A stretch of DNA of 64,000 nt from an uncultured Prevotellaceae bacterium (GCA_900318995.1 ONMR01000015.1:1-64000), one strand, 5' to 3'; counted from the stretch's first letter, positions 1-8,577 are shown. Numbers and translations are program-made. The notes: a model not told the origin generated them from the sequence alone.

Positions 1-27
1 ACTAAAGTACAAAAAATTGTCAAAATG

Positions 28-59
28 TTTGGATGTTTTTACAAGATGTAATTTATTTG
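28..59 (+). promoter_or_regulatory. Promoter with BlaI-type operator
   Basis: TTTG at 28-31 and TTTATTTG at 52-59 are separated by 20 bases, close to the Bacteroidetes -33/-7 consensus (TTTG, TAnnTTTG). Between the two boxes, at 39-51, lies the palindrome TTACA-AGA-TGTAA. The TACA/TGTA dyad is the known recognition core of BlaI/MecI repressors, and the next gene encodes such a repressor, so autorepression is inferred. Confidence 0.7.
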
Positions 60-92
60 CATCGGAAGAGTGAAACAAAACAGTATTGAGAT

Positions 93-455
93 ATGAAGAA
101 ACTGACAGATAAGGAACTTGCAATCATGAACGTGCTCTGGGATAACGGGGCGCTGTCCATGAGGGATCTTTTGGAACGCATGCCCGAGCCTCAGCCCAAT
201 TTCAATACGCTGACTACGTTTGTGCGCCGTCTGGAGGTAAGCGGAATGATAAAGCATCAGGAGCTGGGAGCCAGGTTCTTTCTGTATGAGCCTGCCGTGG
301 GCCGTGACAAATACGTTGAGCTGATGAACAAGGAGAGTGTGTCCCGATTCTTCAACGGCTCGTACAAGGATTTCATATCCTGCCTTGTACAGCAGCAGGA
401 GGTAAGTATTGACGATCTCAAGGATCTTATCCGAATGGCTGAAAACGCAAAGTAA
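93..455 (+). CDS. BlaI/MecI-family transcriptional repressor
   Basis: A 120-residue protein of the usual length for this family. The N-terminal ~70 residues form a winged helix (starting KKLTDKELAIMNVLW, with the recognition region around NTLTTFVRRLE), followed by a short helical dimerisation tail. Family members repress a beta-lactamase or stress operon until a partner BlaR1-type membrane peptidase triggers their cleavage. The stop codon is 5 bases from the start of exactly such a peptidase gene, so the two form a sensor-repressor pair. A TACA/TGTA operator sits in its promoter. No beta-lactamase gene is nearby, so the signal and regulon are unknown. The family call is firm. Confidence 0.93.
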   Translation: MKKLTDKELAIMNVLWDNGALSMRDLLERMPEPQPNFNTLTTFVRRLEVSGMIKHQELGARFFLYEPAVGRDKYVELMNKESVSRFFNGSYKDFISCLVQQQEVSIDDLKDLIRMAENAK

Positions 456-460
456 ATAAC

Positions 461-2695
461 ATGGGTAGTATAGTCCTTTACATATTGGAATGGGCGTTTG
501 CCCTGGTGGTGCTGCTTATAATCTATAAGGCGGCATTCAGCGGAACCACATTTTATCGCTTTAACCGGTTTTATCTGCTGGGAGCCACTCTGCTTTCGGC
601 TCTTCTCCCCCTTGTGCAAATTACTATACCGGAAAAGACTCCCGTTATGGGCGATATGTCCATTGAGCGTACGGCGTTTGCCCAGGAGTTGTCCGGCACC
701 TTTATCCTGATAGGTGAGCCGCAGATGATGGTGGTAGAGACCTCTAAGCCTGCAGAGCACAGTATGTGGGCTGTGGTTCTGGTATGTGTGTATTCGGCAT
801 ACGTGCTGATGCTTCTGGTAGGTTGGAGCCGAAGCATAATCCGGACAAGACGGTTCCTGCGCGGAAAACACCGCCACCGCATAAGCCGCACCGTATGGCT
901 GGTTGCGCATGACGAGGATTTCGGCCCGTTCAGTTGGATGAACTACATCGTCATATCCGATAAAGAGAACGGATTTGCCCGCCGGGCAAGCCTAAGGCAT
1001 GAGTTTGCACATATCAGACTGATGCATTCGGCAGATCTGGTGTTCCTGTTAGCCTGCACCGTTGTTAACCCGGTATGCTGGCTTGTACTGCAAGAGATCA
1101 AGATAGTCCATGAGTTTGAGGCCGACAGCGAAGTGATCAACCGCTACGGCATTCGTAACAGTGATTATCAGAAACTGTTGATAATGCGGACTGTCGGCGC
1201 AGAGGCCTATGCGCTGGCCAGCTCGTTTAACCTTAACATTAAAAAGAGAATTATTATGTTGAACAAAAACCAAACCAGCAAGAGTCACCTCTTGTGGCTT
1301 CTGCTACTTGTTCCCATGCTGGGAATGACATCTGTCCTGTTTGCCCGTACCGAAAAGAAGGCCGACGTGATTGATCTGGAAAACATCTATCCTACTGATG
1401 CCGATCTGTCGGCCAAACTGGCCCAAGACGGCTATCTTATAGGAAAGGTTATTGACGATAACGGTCCTGTTGTAGGGGCACGGGTCAGCGTAATAAACCT
1501 GAATGGAATGATATCCTATAGCAGCCTTACTGACCAGGACGGTAACTTTATTCTGAGAGAATTCAATCCGGAAAATATGATCAGGATCAATAAAACCGGA
1601 TATAAGGAGTTCAAGGGCATCATCAATTCAAATGATCCGGTTATCTCTCTGACAAAACTTAATGAAAACGGCTATGCAAGTAATACAGGTGATTCCCAAC
1701 TGATTGAGGCTCCTGAAATGGAAGCTGATGAGTTACCGGAATTTCCGGGTGGTACAGCCTCTTTACTGGAGTATCTGAGAAAGACTATAAAGTATCCTGC
1801 TGTGTGCAGAGAAAACAACGTTCAGGGAAGAGTAGTGATTTCGTTCATTATAGATACGGACGGTTCGATAACCGAGGCAGAGGTAATAAAGTCTGTTGAT
1901 CCGTTGCTTGATGCCGAAGCCCTGAGAACAATAAGTAAGATGCCCGCATGGAAACCCGGCAGGAAGAATGGCAACATTGTAAAAGTAAGATACTCAGTTC
2001 CCATCAATTTCAGGCTTGACGGTTCTCCTGCAAGATCATCATCTCCACAATGGATTTATCTTTATGAAATAACAGGATCAGACGAAGATGAAATCGGCAG
2101 CATCATGATGTCATTGTTGGCATCGTCAAAAAGAAATAACGGACAGGACCCGAACCAGAACTATCTGAATACACCTGAATTCAGGACCTTGATGACCGCA
2201 TACGTATCTGCCCAGGAAGAACTGCAATCCTTACAGAACAAGATGCAGGAAGAGATGCGGGCTTTAAACAATGATGTAACTAAAAAAACTGAGGAGTATA
2301 TGAACCGGCGGGAGGAGCTGACTGAAAGCATGCGTTCCAGCTATGAGAAGGAGTTGGCCGACGATCAGCAAAAGCTGACACAGAAATTTCAGGAATTTCA
2401 GGAAACTGTGCGTAAGAGGAGCGATGAACTTATTGGAAGTATCCAGCCCAAGATCAATGAAGCCTGGCGTTCCATCTCAAAGGACAGGGCATACGTTTGC
2501 GTAAACCTCCCTGACGGCCTGCCGCATGATGATGTCATTGTATCGCCCGATAATATGGATTCGGCCATAAAAGACCTCCTTGAGGGTCGCCGCAACGCAG
2601 TTGCAATTTCATTCTCAGCAATATTATCACAGCAGGTCAAGCAACTGATATCAGACAAGTACGCCGACAAAACTGTGTTTTTCATGAATTTTTGA
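461..2695 (+). CDS. BlaR1-like M56 peptidase fused to TonB-C and Skp-like coiled coil
   Basis: A 744-residue membrane protein. Three hydrophobic segments (about 5-27, 36-57, 102-122) precede an M56 zinc peptidase with HEFAH at 180-184 and the downstream HEFEAD (217-222), which supplies the third ligand. A fourth membrane segment lies near 274-295. The periplasmic part carries a carboxypeptidase-regulatory-like beta domain (about 325-400) and a TonB C-terminal-like domain (about 420-515, beginning PEFPGG). A long coiled coil (about 575-665) then resembles OmpH/Skp chaperones. M56 plus TonB-C is known in Bacteroidetes; the added Skp-like module is unusual. By analogy with BlaR1 it should sense an envelope signal and cleave the BlaI-like repressor encoded just upstream; the specific signal is not deducible. 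Confidence 0.85.
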   Translation: MGSIVLYILEWAFALVVLLIIYKAAFSGTTFYRFNRFYLLGATLLSALLPLVQITIPEKTPVMGDMSIERTAFAQELSGTFILIGEPQMMVVETSKPAEHSMWAVVLVCVYSAYVLMLLVGWSRSIIRTRRFLRGKHRHRISRTVWLVAHDEDFGPFSWMNYIVISDKENGFARRASLRHEFAHIRLMHSADLVFLLACTVVNPVCWLVLQEIKIVHEFEADSEVINRYGIRNSDYQKLLIMRTVGAEAYALASSFNLNIKKRIIMLNKNQTSKSHLLWLLLLVPMLGMTSVLFARTEKKADVIDLENIYPTDADLSAKLAQDGYLIGKVIDDNGPVVGARVSVINLNGMISYSSLTDQDGNFILREFNPENMIRINKTGYKEFKGIINSNDPVISLTKLNENGYASNTGDSQLIEAPEMEADELPEFPGGTASLLEYLRKTIKYPAVCRENNVQGRVVISFIIDTDGSITEAEVIKSVDPLLDAEALRTISKMPAWKPGRKNGNIVKVRYSVPINFRLDGSPARSSSPQWIYLYEITGSDEDEIGSIMMSLLASSKRNNGQDPNQNYLNTPEFRTLMTAYVSAQEELQSLQNKMQEEMRALNNDVTKKTEEYMNRREELTESMRSSYEKELADDQQKLTQKFQEFQETVRKRSDELIGSIQPKINEAWRSISKDRAYVCVNLPDGLPHDDVIVSPDNMDSAIKDLLEGRRNAVAISFSAILSQQVKQLISDKYADKTVFFMNF

Positions 2696-2708
2696 TATTT
2701 GCCAAAAC

Positions 2709-2784
2709 AGTACCATTGGGGTCAGGCCCCTTTGGTATCATTTTTGCCAAAGTGATACCAAAGGGGCCTGACCCCAATGGTACT
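2709..2784. repeat. Perfect 32-bp inverted repeat
   Basis: The arms 2709-2740 and 2753-2784 are exact reverse complements, separated by a 12-base loop. Each arm holds a GGGGTCAGGCCCC core. The plus-strand hairpin is followed by ATTTTTT, so it can terminate transcription of the M56 gene. It is much longer than a normal terminator, so it may be a dispersed REP/MITE-like element reused as one. Confidence 0.9.
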
Positions 2785-2803
2785 ATTTTTTGACTTCTGC
2801 AAA

Positions 2804-2835
2804 GTTGCATCGTATAAGAAGGTGAAATAACTTTG
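2804..2835 (+). promoter_or_regulatory. Promoter, short or absent leader
   Basis: GTTG (2804-2807), 20 bases, TAACTTTG (2828-2835) matches the Bacteroidetes consensus. The ATG at 2840 starts 4 bases after the -7 box, so the mRNA is expected to begin at or next to the start codon. Confidence 0.65.
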
Positions 2836-2839
2836 CAGT

Positions 2840-5569
2840 ATGAATCTTAGGAGAGTCCTTTTGGCAGCGTTGATGCTGTTTACGATTAGTGTGAGTGCGC
2901 AGGATTGGAGCAGTCCGGAGACTGAGTCGATGCTGCGTACTTATGTCAAGCAGATTTTTCAGGTGGAGGGAAAGGTGTACGGTGTAGATGATTACGAGCC
3001 GGAGCCTTATCCGTTGCAGGGTGCCAATATCTTGGTTACCTGCATGGGCGATACTACGGAGTTTGACGGCTCCATGGCCGATAAAGACGGAGAATTCTGG
3101 ACCTATATGTCCCGCCGCGACCGTCTTAAGGATACCCGCCTGCGCGTAAGGATATCTTATCTGGGCATGCAGACGCTGGATTCGATAATGGATCCGCCAA
3201 TGAAACGCGAGAGCGGAATACACACATATGTAGTCCGTCTGGATTCCATCGTGCTGCGCAGCAACCCGCTTACCACCGAGGAGGTTGAGATTGTGGCAGA
3301 GCTGCAGCGGATGTACCAGCGCGGTGATACTGTCATATTCAACGCCGATGCATACGAGATGCCGACAGGTAGCGTGCTGCTGGACCTGGTGCGCCGCCTG
3401 CCCGGACTCAAGTACCAGGACGGCAAGATGACCTATCTTGGACGCGATATCAATGAGATACGCCTTAATGGAGACCAGTTCTTCAAGCGTGACATGAGCA
3501 TAGCGCTCAACAATATGCCCACTGATAAACTCAAAAGCCTTAAGGTATATGAGGTGCCCGATGATACGCTCAACCGAATGAGTGACAATCACCTGGTTAT
3601 GGATATGCAGACGAAGGAGCCGATGGACCGTACCATTTTTGCCAGCGTGGAGGTTGGTACCACCGAGAACTTTGACAAGTACAGGGTATCGGTTGACGGC
3701 TCCATGTGGAAGCAGGGCGGATCGGAGTTGTATGCATCCTATAACAGGAACACCATCCCTTATGAGTATGCAAACCAGCTCAAGACAGAGAATTCAAACG
3801 GCAACCTTTATTATAATAAGGAGTTCGGCAAGGTATCAGTCAATGCGCAGATGGGGTATGGCGACAGTTACAATGAGAATAAGTCAGAGTCATTCAACAA
3901 GATGTTCATGCCGGAGTTTACCCAGAACTCTTACAGTGAGAACACCAGTTCCAACGGCGGGCACAACTGGGGCGGATCGGCCGGACTTAACGGGCGTATT
4001 GATGACAATACCTGGTATAACCTGAATCTGGACCTGTCCAGGAACTGGAGCGACAACAGCAGCCATTCTGTGGATTCAATCTCCAATGAGGGCGAAGGGC
4101 TTATCAGCTCAACGGTCCAGTCCAACAAGGGCGATAACGTGAGTTCTACATACAGCGTTTATGCCGGAATGGGCAAGTCGTTCGGTGAGGATGGCAAGTA
4201 TAACCTCAATCTGAGTCTTAGAGCGGGACGGTCCGATAACGACGGCAGCAGCATTAATACCTCTGAAAGCCATTTTGCCCAGCTGGGAGACAGTGTCAGG
4301 AAGGTGCATCACCGCATTTATACGCCATCGGTCTCAGACAATTACAGCCTGAACCTGAGTCTTAACCGACAGATGGGTGATGCAGGTTATCTGGGAGTTG
4401 GTTACAACTTTTCGTACGATAAAGGCAAGAGCATTCAGCAATATGAGGATATGGGTAGTGACGGATCTCTGAAAGAGGTTGACTCTCTCTACTATGACAG
4501 GCGCAACAGCAATCTGAACAACTCTTTTGACCTGGATTACTACTACTCGGACTCTGTCTATAGGATAAACATGTCACTGAATGCATCGCCCGTGGTAATG
4601 ACGATAGACAACCTGAATAAGGTGCCGGGCAAGGATGACGAGCATATCAGTTACAAAGGTATCCGATACTCCGCAAATGCCAATTTCAGAGTCAAGGTAT
4701 TCCGTAAGAGTCAGATAGGACTGGGCTACAACGGATCAAACGGACTGCCCGGAGTGCAGCAGCTCTCAATGGTGACTGATTACAGCGACCCGATGAACAT
4801 ACATAAGGGTAACAGCAACCTGAAGAACTCATTTTCACACAATGTTAATCTGGAGTTCCAGCTGCAGTCATGGATGCGCACCAGGGTAAGTTACGGAACC
4901 ACGCTCAATGAGATAACCACTCTGACACGCCTGGACCGAAAGACCGGCGCCCGTATCACATCGCCCGAGAATATCAACGGAAGCTGGAATGTAAGTGAGT
5001 ATCTTTTCCTTACCTATCCGTTCCAGGACCTGTCGGTAAACTTCACCGCCAACCATTCGCTGCGTCATAATGTGGCATTCGTACAGTCATTCACCGATGC
5101 CGCCGCCAACAAGAGCGCCACGGATTATCATCAGGTGAGCCTCAGCATGGAGGGCGCGTATTCTGACCAGTTCTGGATGATTCAGGGAAATGTGGGTTAC
5201 ACAATGGACCACAGCAAGAGCGATTATCTGGACAATGCCAGCGGAGGAAAGAGGCTCAGAGCCGGTCTGCAACTGTCCTATGAGTCACCGATAGGATTGG
5301 GGGCATCGACCCAATGCAACTATAACCGCCCGTTCGGGTATGAGATGAAAGAGGCCAACCGCCCAGAGTGCCTGTGGAGCGTATCGGCCACGTGGAGCTT
5401 CCTTAAGAGCCGTCAGGCTACGCTGAGCGTTACCTGGCGTGACATACTCAAGCAGTACAACGGATTCTCGGCATCGGTATCGGGCACAAGCTGGAACGAG
5501 AGCCGCACCTTTGGCGATACATCGATGTTTGTGATTACATTCAGTTACAGGTTCAACGATTTCAGATAG
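2840..5569 (+). CDS. TonB-dependent receptor-like outer-membrane beta-barrel protein
   Basis: A 909-residue protein with a signal peptide (about 1-20, ending VSAQ). A short regulatory-like beta domain (about 40-115) is followed by a plug-like segment (about 155-255) with the typical RRLPGLKYQDGKMTYLG and INEIRLNGD patterns. The remainder is an Asn/Ser-rich beta barrel ending in an aromatic-rich strand (ITFSYRFNDFR). It belongs to the Bacteroidetes outer-membrane barrel family related to TonB receptors, but I see no clear TonB box or partner SusD gene, so the cargo is unknown. It has its own promoter and follows the repressor/M56 pair, whose peptidase carries a TonB-C domain; a functional link is possible but inferred. 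Its 3' end overlaps the convergent AraC-type gene by 8 bases. Confidence 0.8.
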   Translation: MNLRRVLLAALMLFTISVSAQDWSSPETESMLRTYVKQIFQVEGKVYGVDDYEPEPYPLQGANILVTCMGDTTEFDGSMADKDGEFWTYMSRRDRLKDTRLRVRISYLGMQTLDSIMDPPMKRESGIHTYVVRLDSIVLRSNPLTTEEVEIVAELQRMYQRGDTVIFNADAYEMPTGSVLLDLVRRLPGLKYQDGKMTYLGRDINEIRLNGDQFFKRDMSIALNNMPTDKLKSLKVYEVPDDTLNRMSDNHLVMDMQTKEPMDRTIFASVEVGTTENFDKYRVSVDGSMWKQGGSELYASYNRNTIPYEYANQLKTENSNGNLYYNKEFGKVSVNAQMGYGDSYNENKSESFNKMFMPEFTQNSYSENTSSNGGHNWGGSAGLNGRIDDNTWYNLNLDLSRNWSDNSSHSVDSISNEGEGLISSTVQSNKGDNVSSTYSVYAGMGKSFGEDGKYNLNLSLRAGRSDNDGSSINTSESHFAQLGDSVRKVHHRIYTPSVSDNYSLNLSLNRQMGDAGYLGVGYNFSYDKGKSIQQYEDMGSDGSLKEVDSLYYDRRNSNLNNSFDLDYYYSDSVYRINMSLNASPVVMTIDNLNKVPGKDDEHISYKGIRYSANANFRVKVFRKSQIGLGYNGSNGLPGVQQLSMVTDYSDPMNIHKGNSNLKNSFSHNVNLEFQLQSWMRTRVSYGTTLNEITTLTRLDRKTGARITSPENINGSWNVSEYLFLTYPFQDLSVNFTANHSLRHNVAFVQSFTDAAANKSATDYHQVSLSMEGAYSDQFWMIQGNVGYTMDHSKSDYLDNASGGKRLRAGLQLSYESPIGLGASTQCNYNRPFGYEMKEANRPECLWSVSATWSFLKSRQATLSVTWRDILKQYNGFSASVSGTSWNESRTFGDTSMFVITFSYRFNDFR

Positions 5570-6470
5570 CCTCCTGATGGGGATTGGTCTTACGCAGGTT
5601 GTTGGGACTGACTCCCGACATCTTCTTGACGAATTTGCTGAACGAGGCCTGGTCGGGGAAGTAAAGATCGTTGGATATTTCCTGGATGGTCATATCGGTA
5701 GATAACAGCATGGAGCGTGCGGTAGAATAGAGCAGTTCAGATATGATGGTGCTCAATGTCTTGCCTAATTCCTGGGTTGCTATCTGGTTGAGATACTGTG
5801 GCGTGAGACACATCTGCTCCGAGTAGAACTTGGCCATGTGCTCCTTGCGATAGTTGTTTACAATGAGCAGATACAACTTTTGTGCCAACATCTGTTGCCG
5901 GCTTAACGGCTGGTTGTAGTCTGTGGTGTCCTTGAGCCTTATCTGCATTATGTTGTCCAGTTCCACATGATGCCACTCTATGGCTAGCCTGAGGAAAGTC
6001 TTCTTGTTGGGACACTCCCTGCGTAATATCTGCTCTTTGATCCGTTCAGTGCATTGACTCATGATAGCGGCCTCATCGGGGGTGAGTTTTATCACTGGGT
6101 TGAAATAATTTCTGGTCCAGCGCTCTGACTTTACCATGTAATTAAGATGTATTGACAGGTTGTGGGCGTTGGAGTCAAGTAACAGCAGACGCACGCTGTA
6201 ATCAGGGCTGCATTCTATCAGGCGGCATGAATGGGTGGGGGCTAAAATGAATACGCTATCGACATCTAGTGTATACTTGTTGTTGCTTATTTCAGTGATG
6301 CTGTAACCCTTGGTGACATATCCGATAGCAAACGCATCTATTGAGAACAATTGCTTGGCCCCATCAAAACCGAATATCTGTGTATCCATAACCGCAACCT
6401 GGTCATTGTAGATTGCAGGCGAACAGTCTTGTGGCAGTCCGACAATGTCCTTTACGCTGTATCTTAGCAT
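5562..6470 (-). CDS. AraC-family transcriptional regulator
   Basis: A 302-residue protein. The C-terminal ~100 residues are an AraC/XylS double helix-turn-helix: SMLLSTDMTIQEISNDLYF is helix-turn-helix one, and the end DQASFSKFVKKMSGVSPNNLR is the family signature. The N-terminal ~190 residues look like a cupin-type sensing domain, but no ligand can be named. It is convergent with the outer-membrane barrel gene (8-base overlap) and divergent from the region leading to lplA. On its own strand, TATCTTAG lies upstream as a weak -7 box. The target genes are unknown. Confidence 0.88.
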   Translation of the reverse strand: MLRYSVKDIVGLPQDCSPAIYNDQVAVMDTQIFGFDGAKQLFSIDAFAIGYVTKGYSITEISNNKYTLDVDSVFILAPTHSCRLIECSPDYSVRLLLLDSNAHNLSIHLNYMVKSERWTRNYFNPVIKLTPDEAAIMSQCTERIKEQILRRECPNKKTFLRLAIEWHHVELDNIMQIRLKDTTDYNQPLSRQQMLAQKLYLLIVNNYRKEHMAKFYSEQMCLTPQYLNQIATQELGKTLSTIISELLYSTARSMLLSTDMTIQEISNDLYFPDQASFSKFVKKMSGVSPNNLRKTNPHQEAI

Positions 6471-6594
6471 ATAAAAATGTTTTGTTTCAATTTGGACAAC
6501 TAAGATAATGAGAAAATCCCACTATAGTTTCAAAATTAACAAGTTTATTTAATTAGGGGTGATAATTGTCCTGTTTTATGTTATGATATTTGCA

Positions 6595-6766
6595 TCGGAA
6601 TTATGGGATGTCGTGATGACATTCCTGGTTCTAAAAAGGCAATGTTGGAATGAAAAGGTGTCCGTTAAGTGCATTTGCAGTCTCTTCCTTTTCAGGACGC
6701 AGATGCATGGACCCCGGATAAATGGCAGTCTTGTAAGGTTGGCTGCCATTTATTTTTTTATTTTTG
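6595..6766 (+). ncRNA. Candidate structured small RNA
   Basis: A possible -7 box (GATATTTG, 6585-6592) precedes about 170 bases rich in local pairing. Pairs are ATGTC/GACAT (6608-6612 with 6618-6622), or alternatively CATTCC/GGAATG (6620-6625 with 6647-6652), and TGCATTTGC/GCAGATGCA (6670-6678 with 6699-6707) nested inside GGTGTCC/GGACCCC. The stretch ends in a strong terminator. It could be a free small RNA or a leader with an attenuator before lplA. I do not recognise a known family; the glycine riboswitch core is absent. Confidence 0.4.
6718..6766 (+). terminator. Rho-independent terminator upstream of lplA
   Basis: ATAAATGGCAG (6718-6728) pairs with CTGCCATTTAT (6743-6753) in an 11-bp perfect stem followed by TTTTTT-A-TTTTT. 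The last bases also form the TATTTTTG -7 box (6759-6766) of lplA, so termination of one unit and initiation of the next are fused. Confidence 0.75.
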
Positions 6767-6773
6767 CAAAAGC

Positions 6774-7490
6774 ATGACTTATCTTGATTTACCGGATAAT
6801 GCTGGGTGGCGCAGGCTGGTGTTCTGGCTGGCGCTTGAGGAGTGGGCTGTTGCAAATGCTCCCGATACCTTCTTTCTGTGGAATGTGCACCCTACGGTGA
6901 TCTTCGGCCGGAATCAGGATATGGAGGCCGAAGTGAACGTTCCTTATTGCCTGGAGCACGGAATAGAGATGTACCGCCGCAAAAGCGGTGGCGGCTGTGT
7001 CTATGCCGATGAGGGAAACCTGATGCTATCATATATAACCCGTCAGTCTGATGTAAACAAGGCATTTGACGGCTATCTGTCCCGATTGGCCGATGCCCTG
7101 CGCGGAATGGGACTGGATGCAGTACGTACCGAGCACAACGATGTACTGGTGGAAGGTCGAAAGGTGTCGGGCAATGCCTGCTATGCCACTAAGACCGGCT
7201 GCATAGTCCACGGAACGCTTCTTTACGATACTGATTTTACGGAGATGGAGCGAACCATAACCCCTTCAAGACAGAAACTTGACAGCAAGGGAATCAAGTC
7301 TGTACGTCAGCGTGTAACTAATCTGAAAGATTGTGGATTACTTTTTGACTTTAATGCTTTGAAGTCAAAACTTATTGATTATTTTTGTAAGGATATGCAG
7401 TTTTTAAGCAACCCGGACATGGATGAGGTGCTTAAGATAGAACAGACATATCTGGACGAAAATTTCATTAAGTATGGCCGAAGAAACTAA
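6774..7490 (+). CDS. lplA: Lipoate-protein ligase family protein
   Basis: A 238-residue protein of the BPL/LplA fold. It attaches lipoate, through lipoyl-AMP, to a lysine of lipoyl domains such as GcvH. Signature segments are HPTVIFGRNQD, the RRKSGGGCVYAD loop and EGRKVSGNACY, whose lysine corresponds to the LplA catalytic lysine. An upstream in-frame start at 6669 is possible, but a -7 box (TATTTTTG, 6759-6766) lies between, so the ATG at 6774 (MTYLDLPDNAG) is chosen. At about 238 residues it is shorter than E. coli LplA and lacks much of its C-terminal domain, as in many Bacteroidetes homologues. It overlaps gcvT by 17 bases; co-expression with the glycine cleavage system fits lipoylation of GcvH. 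Confidence 0.9.
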   Translation: MTYLDLPDNAGWRRLVFWLALEEWAVANAPDTFFLWNVHPTVIFGRNQDMEAEVNVPYCLEHGIEMYRRKSGGGCVYADEGNLMLSYITRQSDVNKAFDGYLSRLADALRGMGLDAVRTEHNDVLVEGRKVSGNACYATKTGCIVHGTLLYDTDFTEMERTITPSRQKLDSKGIKSVRQRVTNLKDCGLLFDFNALKSKLIDYFCKDMQFLSNPDMDEVLKIEQTYLDENFIKYGRRN

Positions 7491-8577
7491 AAAAACCTGC
7501 CTTCACGACAGTCACGTGGCTCTGGGTGCCCAGATGAGCCCCTTTGGAGGATTTGACATGCCTATCCAGTATGCGGGCATAACCCAGGAACATCTGGCAG
7601 TCCGTAACAAAGTGGGCATATTCGATGTCTCCCACATGGGCGAGATATTTATAAGCGGACCCGATGCCGAGCGTTACATCAACCACATCTTTACAAACAA
7701 CATAAGCGGATTCAATCCCGGCAAGATCCTGTACGGAATGATGCTGTACCCGGGCGGAGGCACGGTCGATGACCTGCTGGTCTACCGCGAGTTTGAGCCC
7801 GACCACTTCCTGCTTGTAGTGAACGCCGCCAATATAGACAAGGACTACGCCTGGATGCTGGAGCAGCAGAAAGGCTACAACGTAAAGATAGACAACCAGT
7901 CCGATATCTGGGGCCAGATAGCAATACAGGGACCGGAGTCCGAGAAGACCGTCATAGACCTGTTTGGCCTGGACTGCGCCAAAAACCTGGGCTTCTACGA
8001 GTACTGCAACGCAGAGTACAACGGCCACCGTATGATAGTAAGCCGAACCGGCTACACCGGCGAGGACGGCTTTGAACTCTACGCCACCCTAACCGATACC
8101 GTAGAGATCTGGGACCGCCTCCTCAAAGCCGGAGTAGAACCCTGCGGCTTAGGCTGCCGCGATACCCTGCGCTTTGAAGCCGGCCTCCCCCTATACGGCG
8201 ATGAACTAAGTGCCGATATCAGCCCCATAGAAGCAGGCTTAGGAATGTTCTGCAAGCTGGATAAAGCCGAATTCATAGGCCGTGAAGCCCTTGTAACCCA
8301 AAAAGAGCTGGGAGTAGAAAAGAAGTTAGTCGGAATTGAGATCTTCGACCGAGCCATCCCCCGCCACGGCTACCCCGTAGAGCTTGAGGATGGAACCGTA
8401 ATAGGCGAGGTAACCACCGGCTACCACAGCATAACCCTGGACAAAAGCATCTGCTTTGCCCTAGTAAAGTCAGAATACTCAGCCTTGGGAACCGACCTTT
8501 TTATACGCATCCGCAAAAAAGTATTCCCCGGCAAAGTAATAAAGAAACGTTTTTATCAAACCAATTATAAAAAATAA
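7474..8577 (+). CDS. gcvT: Glycine cleavage system T protein (aminomethyltransferase)
   Basis: A 367-residue protein of normal family length. It transfers the methylene group from aminomethyl-lipoyl GcvH to tetrahydrofolate and releases ammonia. Family hallmarks are VSHMGE near residue 55, GGTVDDLLVYR with the conserved folate-site aspartate, SRTGYTGEDGFELY, and the C-terminal barrel beginning near PRHGYPVELEDG. It starts inside lplA (17-base overlap) and is followed by a 210-base hairpin-rich gap before gcvH. The distal half uses strikingly C-ending codons (acc, gcc, ccc) compared with lplA. Identification is firm. Confidence 0.97.
   Translation: MAEETKKTCLHDSHVALGAQMSPFGGFDMPIQYAGITQEHLAVRNKVGIFDVSHMGEIFISGPDAERYINHIFTNNISGFNPGKILYGMMLYPGGGTVDDLLVYREFEPDHFLLVVNAANIDKDYAWMLEQQKGYNVKIDNQSDIWGQIAIQGPESEKTVIDLFGLDCAKNLGFYEYCNAEYNGHRMIVSRTGYTGEDGFELYATLTDTVEIWDRLLKAGVEPCGLGCRDTLRFEAGLPLYGDELSADISPIEAGLGMFCKLDKAEFIGREALVTQKELGVEKKLVGIEIFDRAIPRHGYPVELEDGTVIGEVTTGYHSITLDKSICFALVKSEYSALGTDLFIRIRKKVFPGKVIKKRFYQTNYKK

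Larger units (their letters stand above)
6471..6773. other. Gene-free 303-base interval with structured RNA signals
   Basis: No convincing protein gene: the only plus-strand frame (6559-6777) has no ribosome-binding site, no family resemblance and runs through a terminator. The interval holds an upstream region for the AraC-type gene, a candidate small RNA (about 6595-6766), its terminator, and the -7 box for lplA. Confidence 0.6.

Noticed and set aside
6595-6766. Glycine riboswitch before the gcv genes
   Set aside because: The conserved glycine-aptamer cores are absent, although the location would fit.
6559-6777. A 72-codon plus-strand frame upstream of lplA
   Set aside because: No ribosome-binding site or family resemblance, and it runs across a strong terminator; explained better as structured RNA plus promoter.
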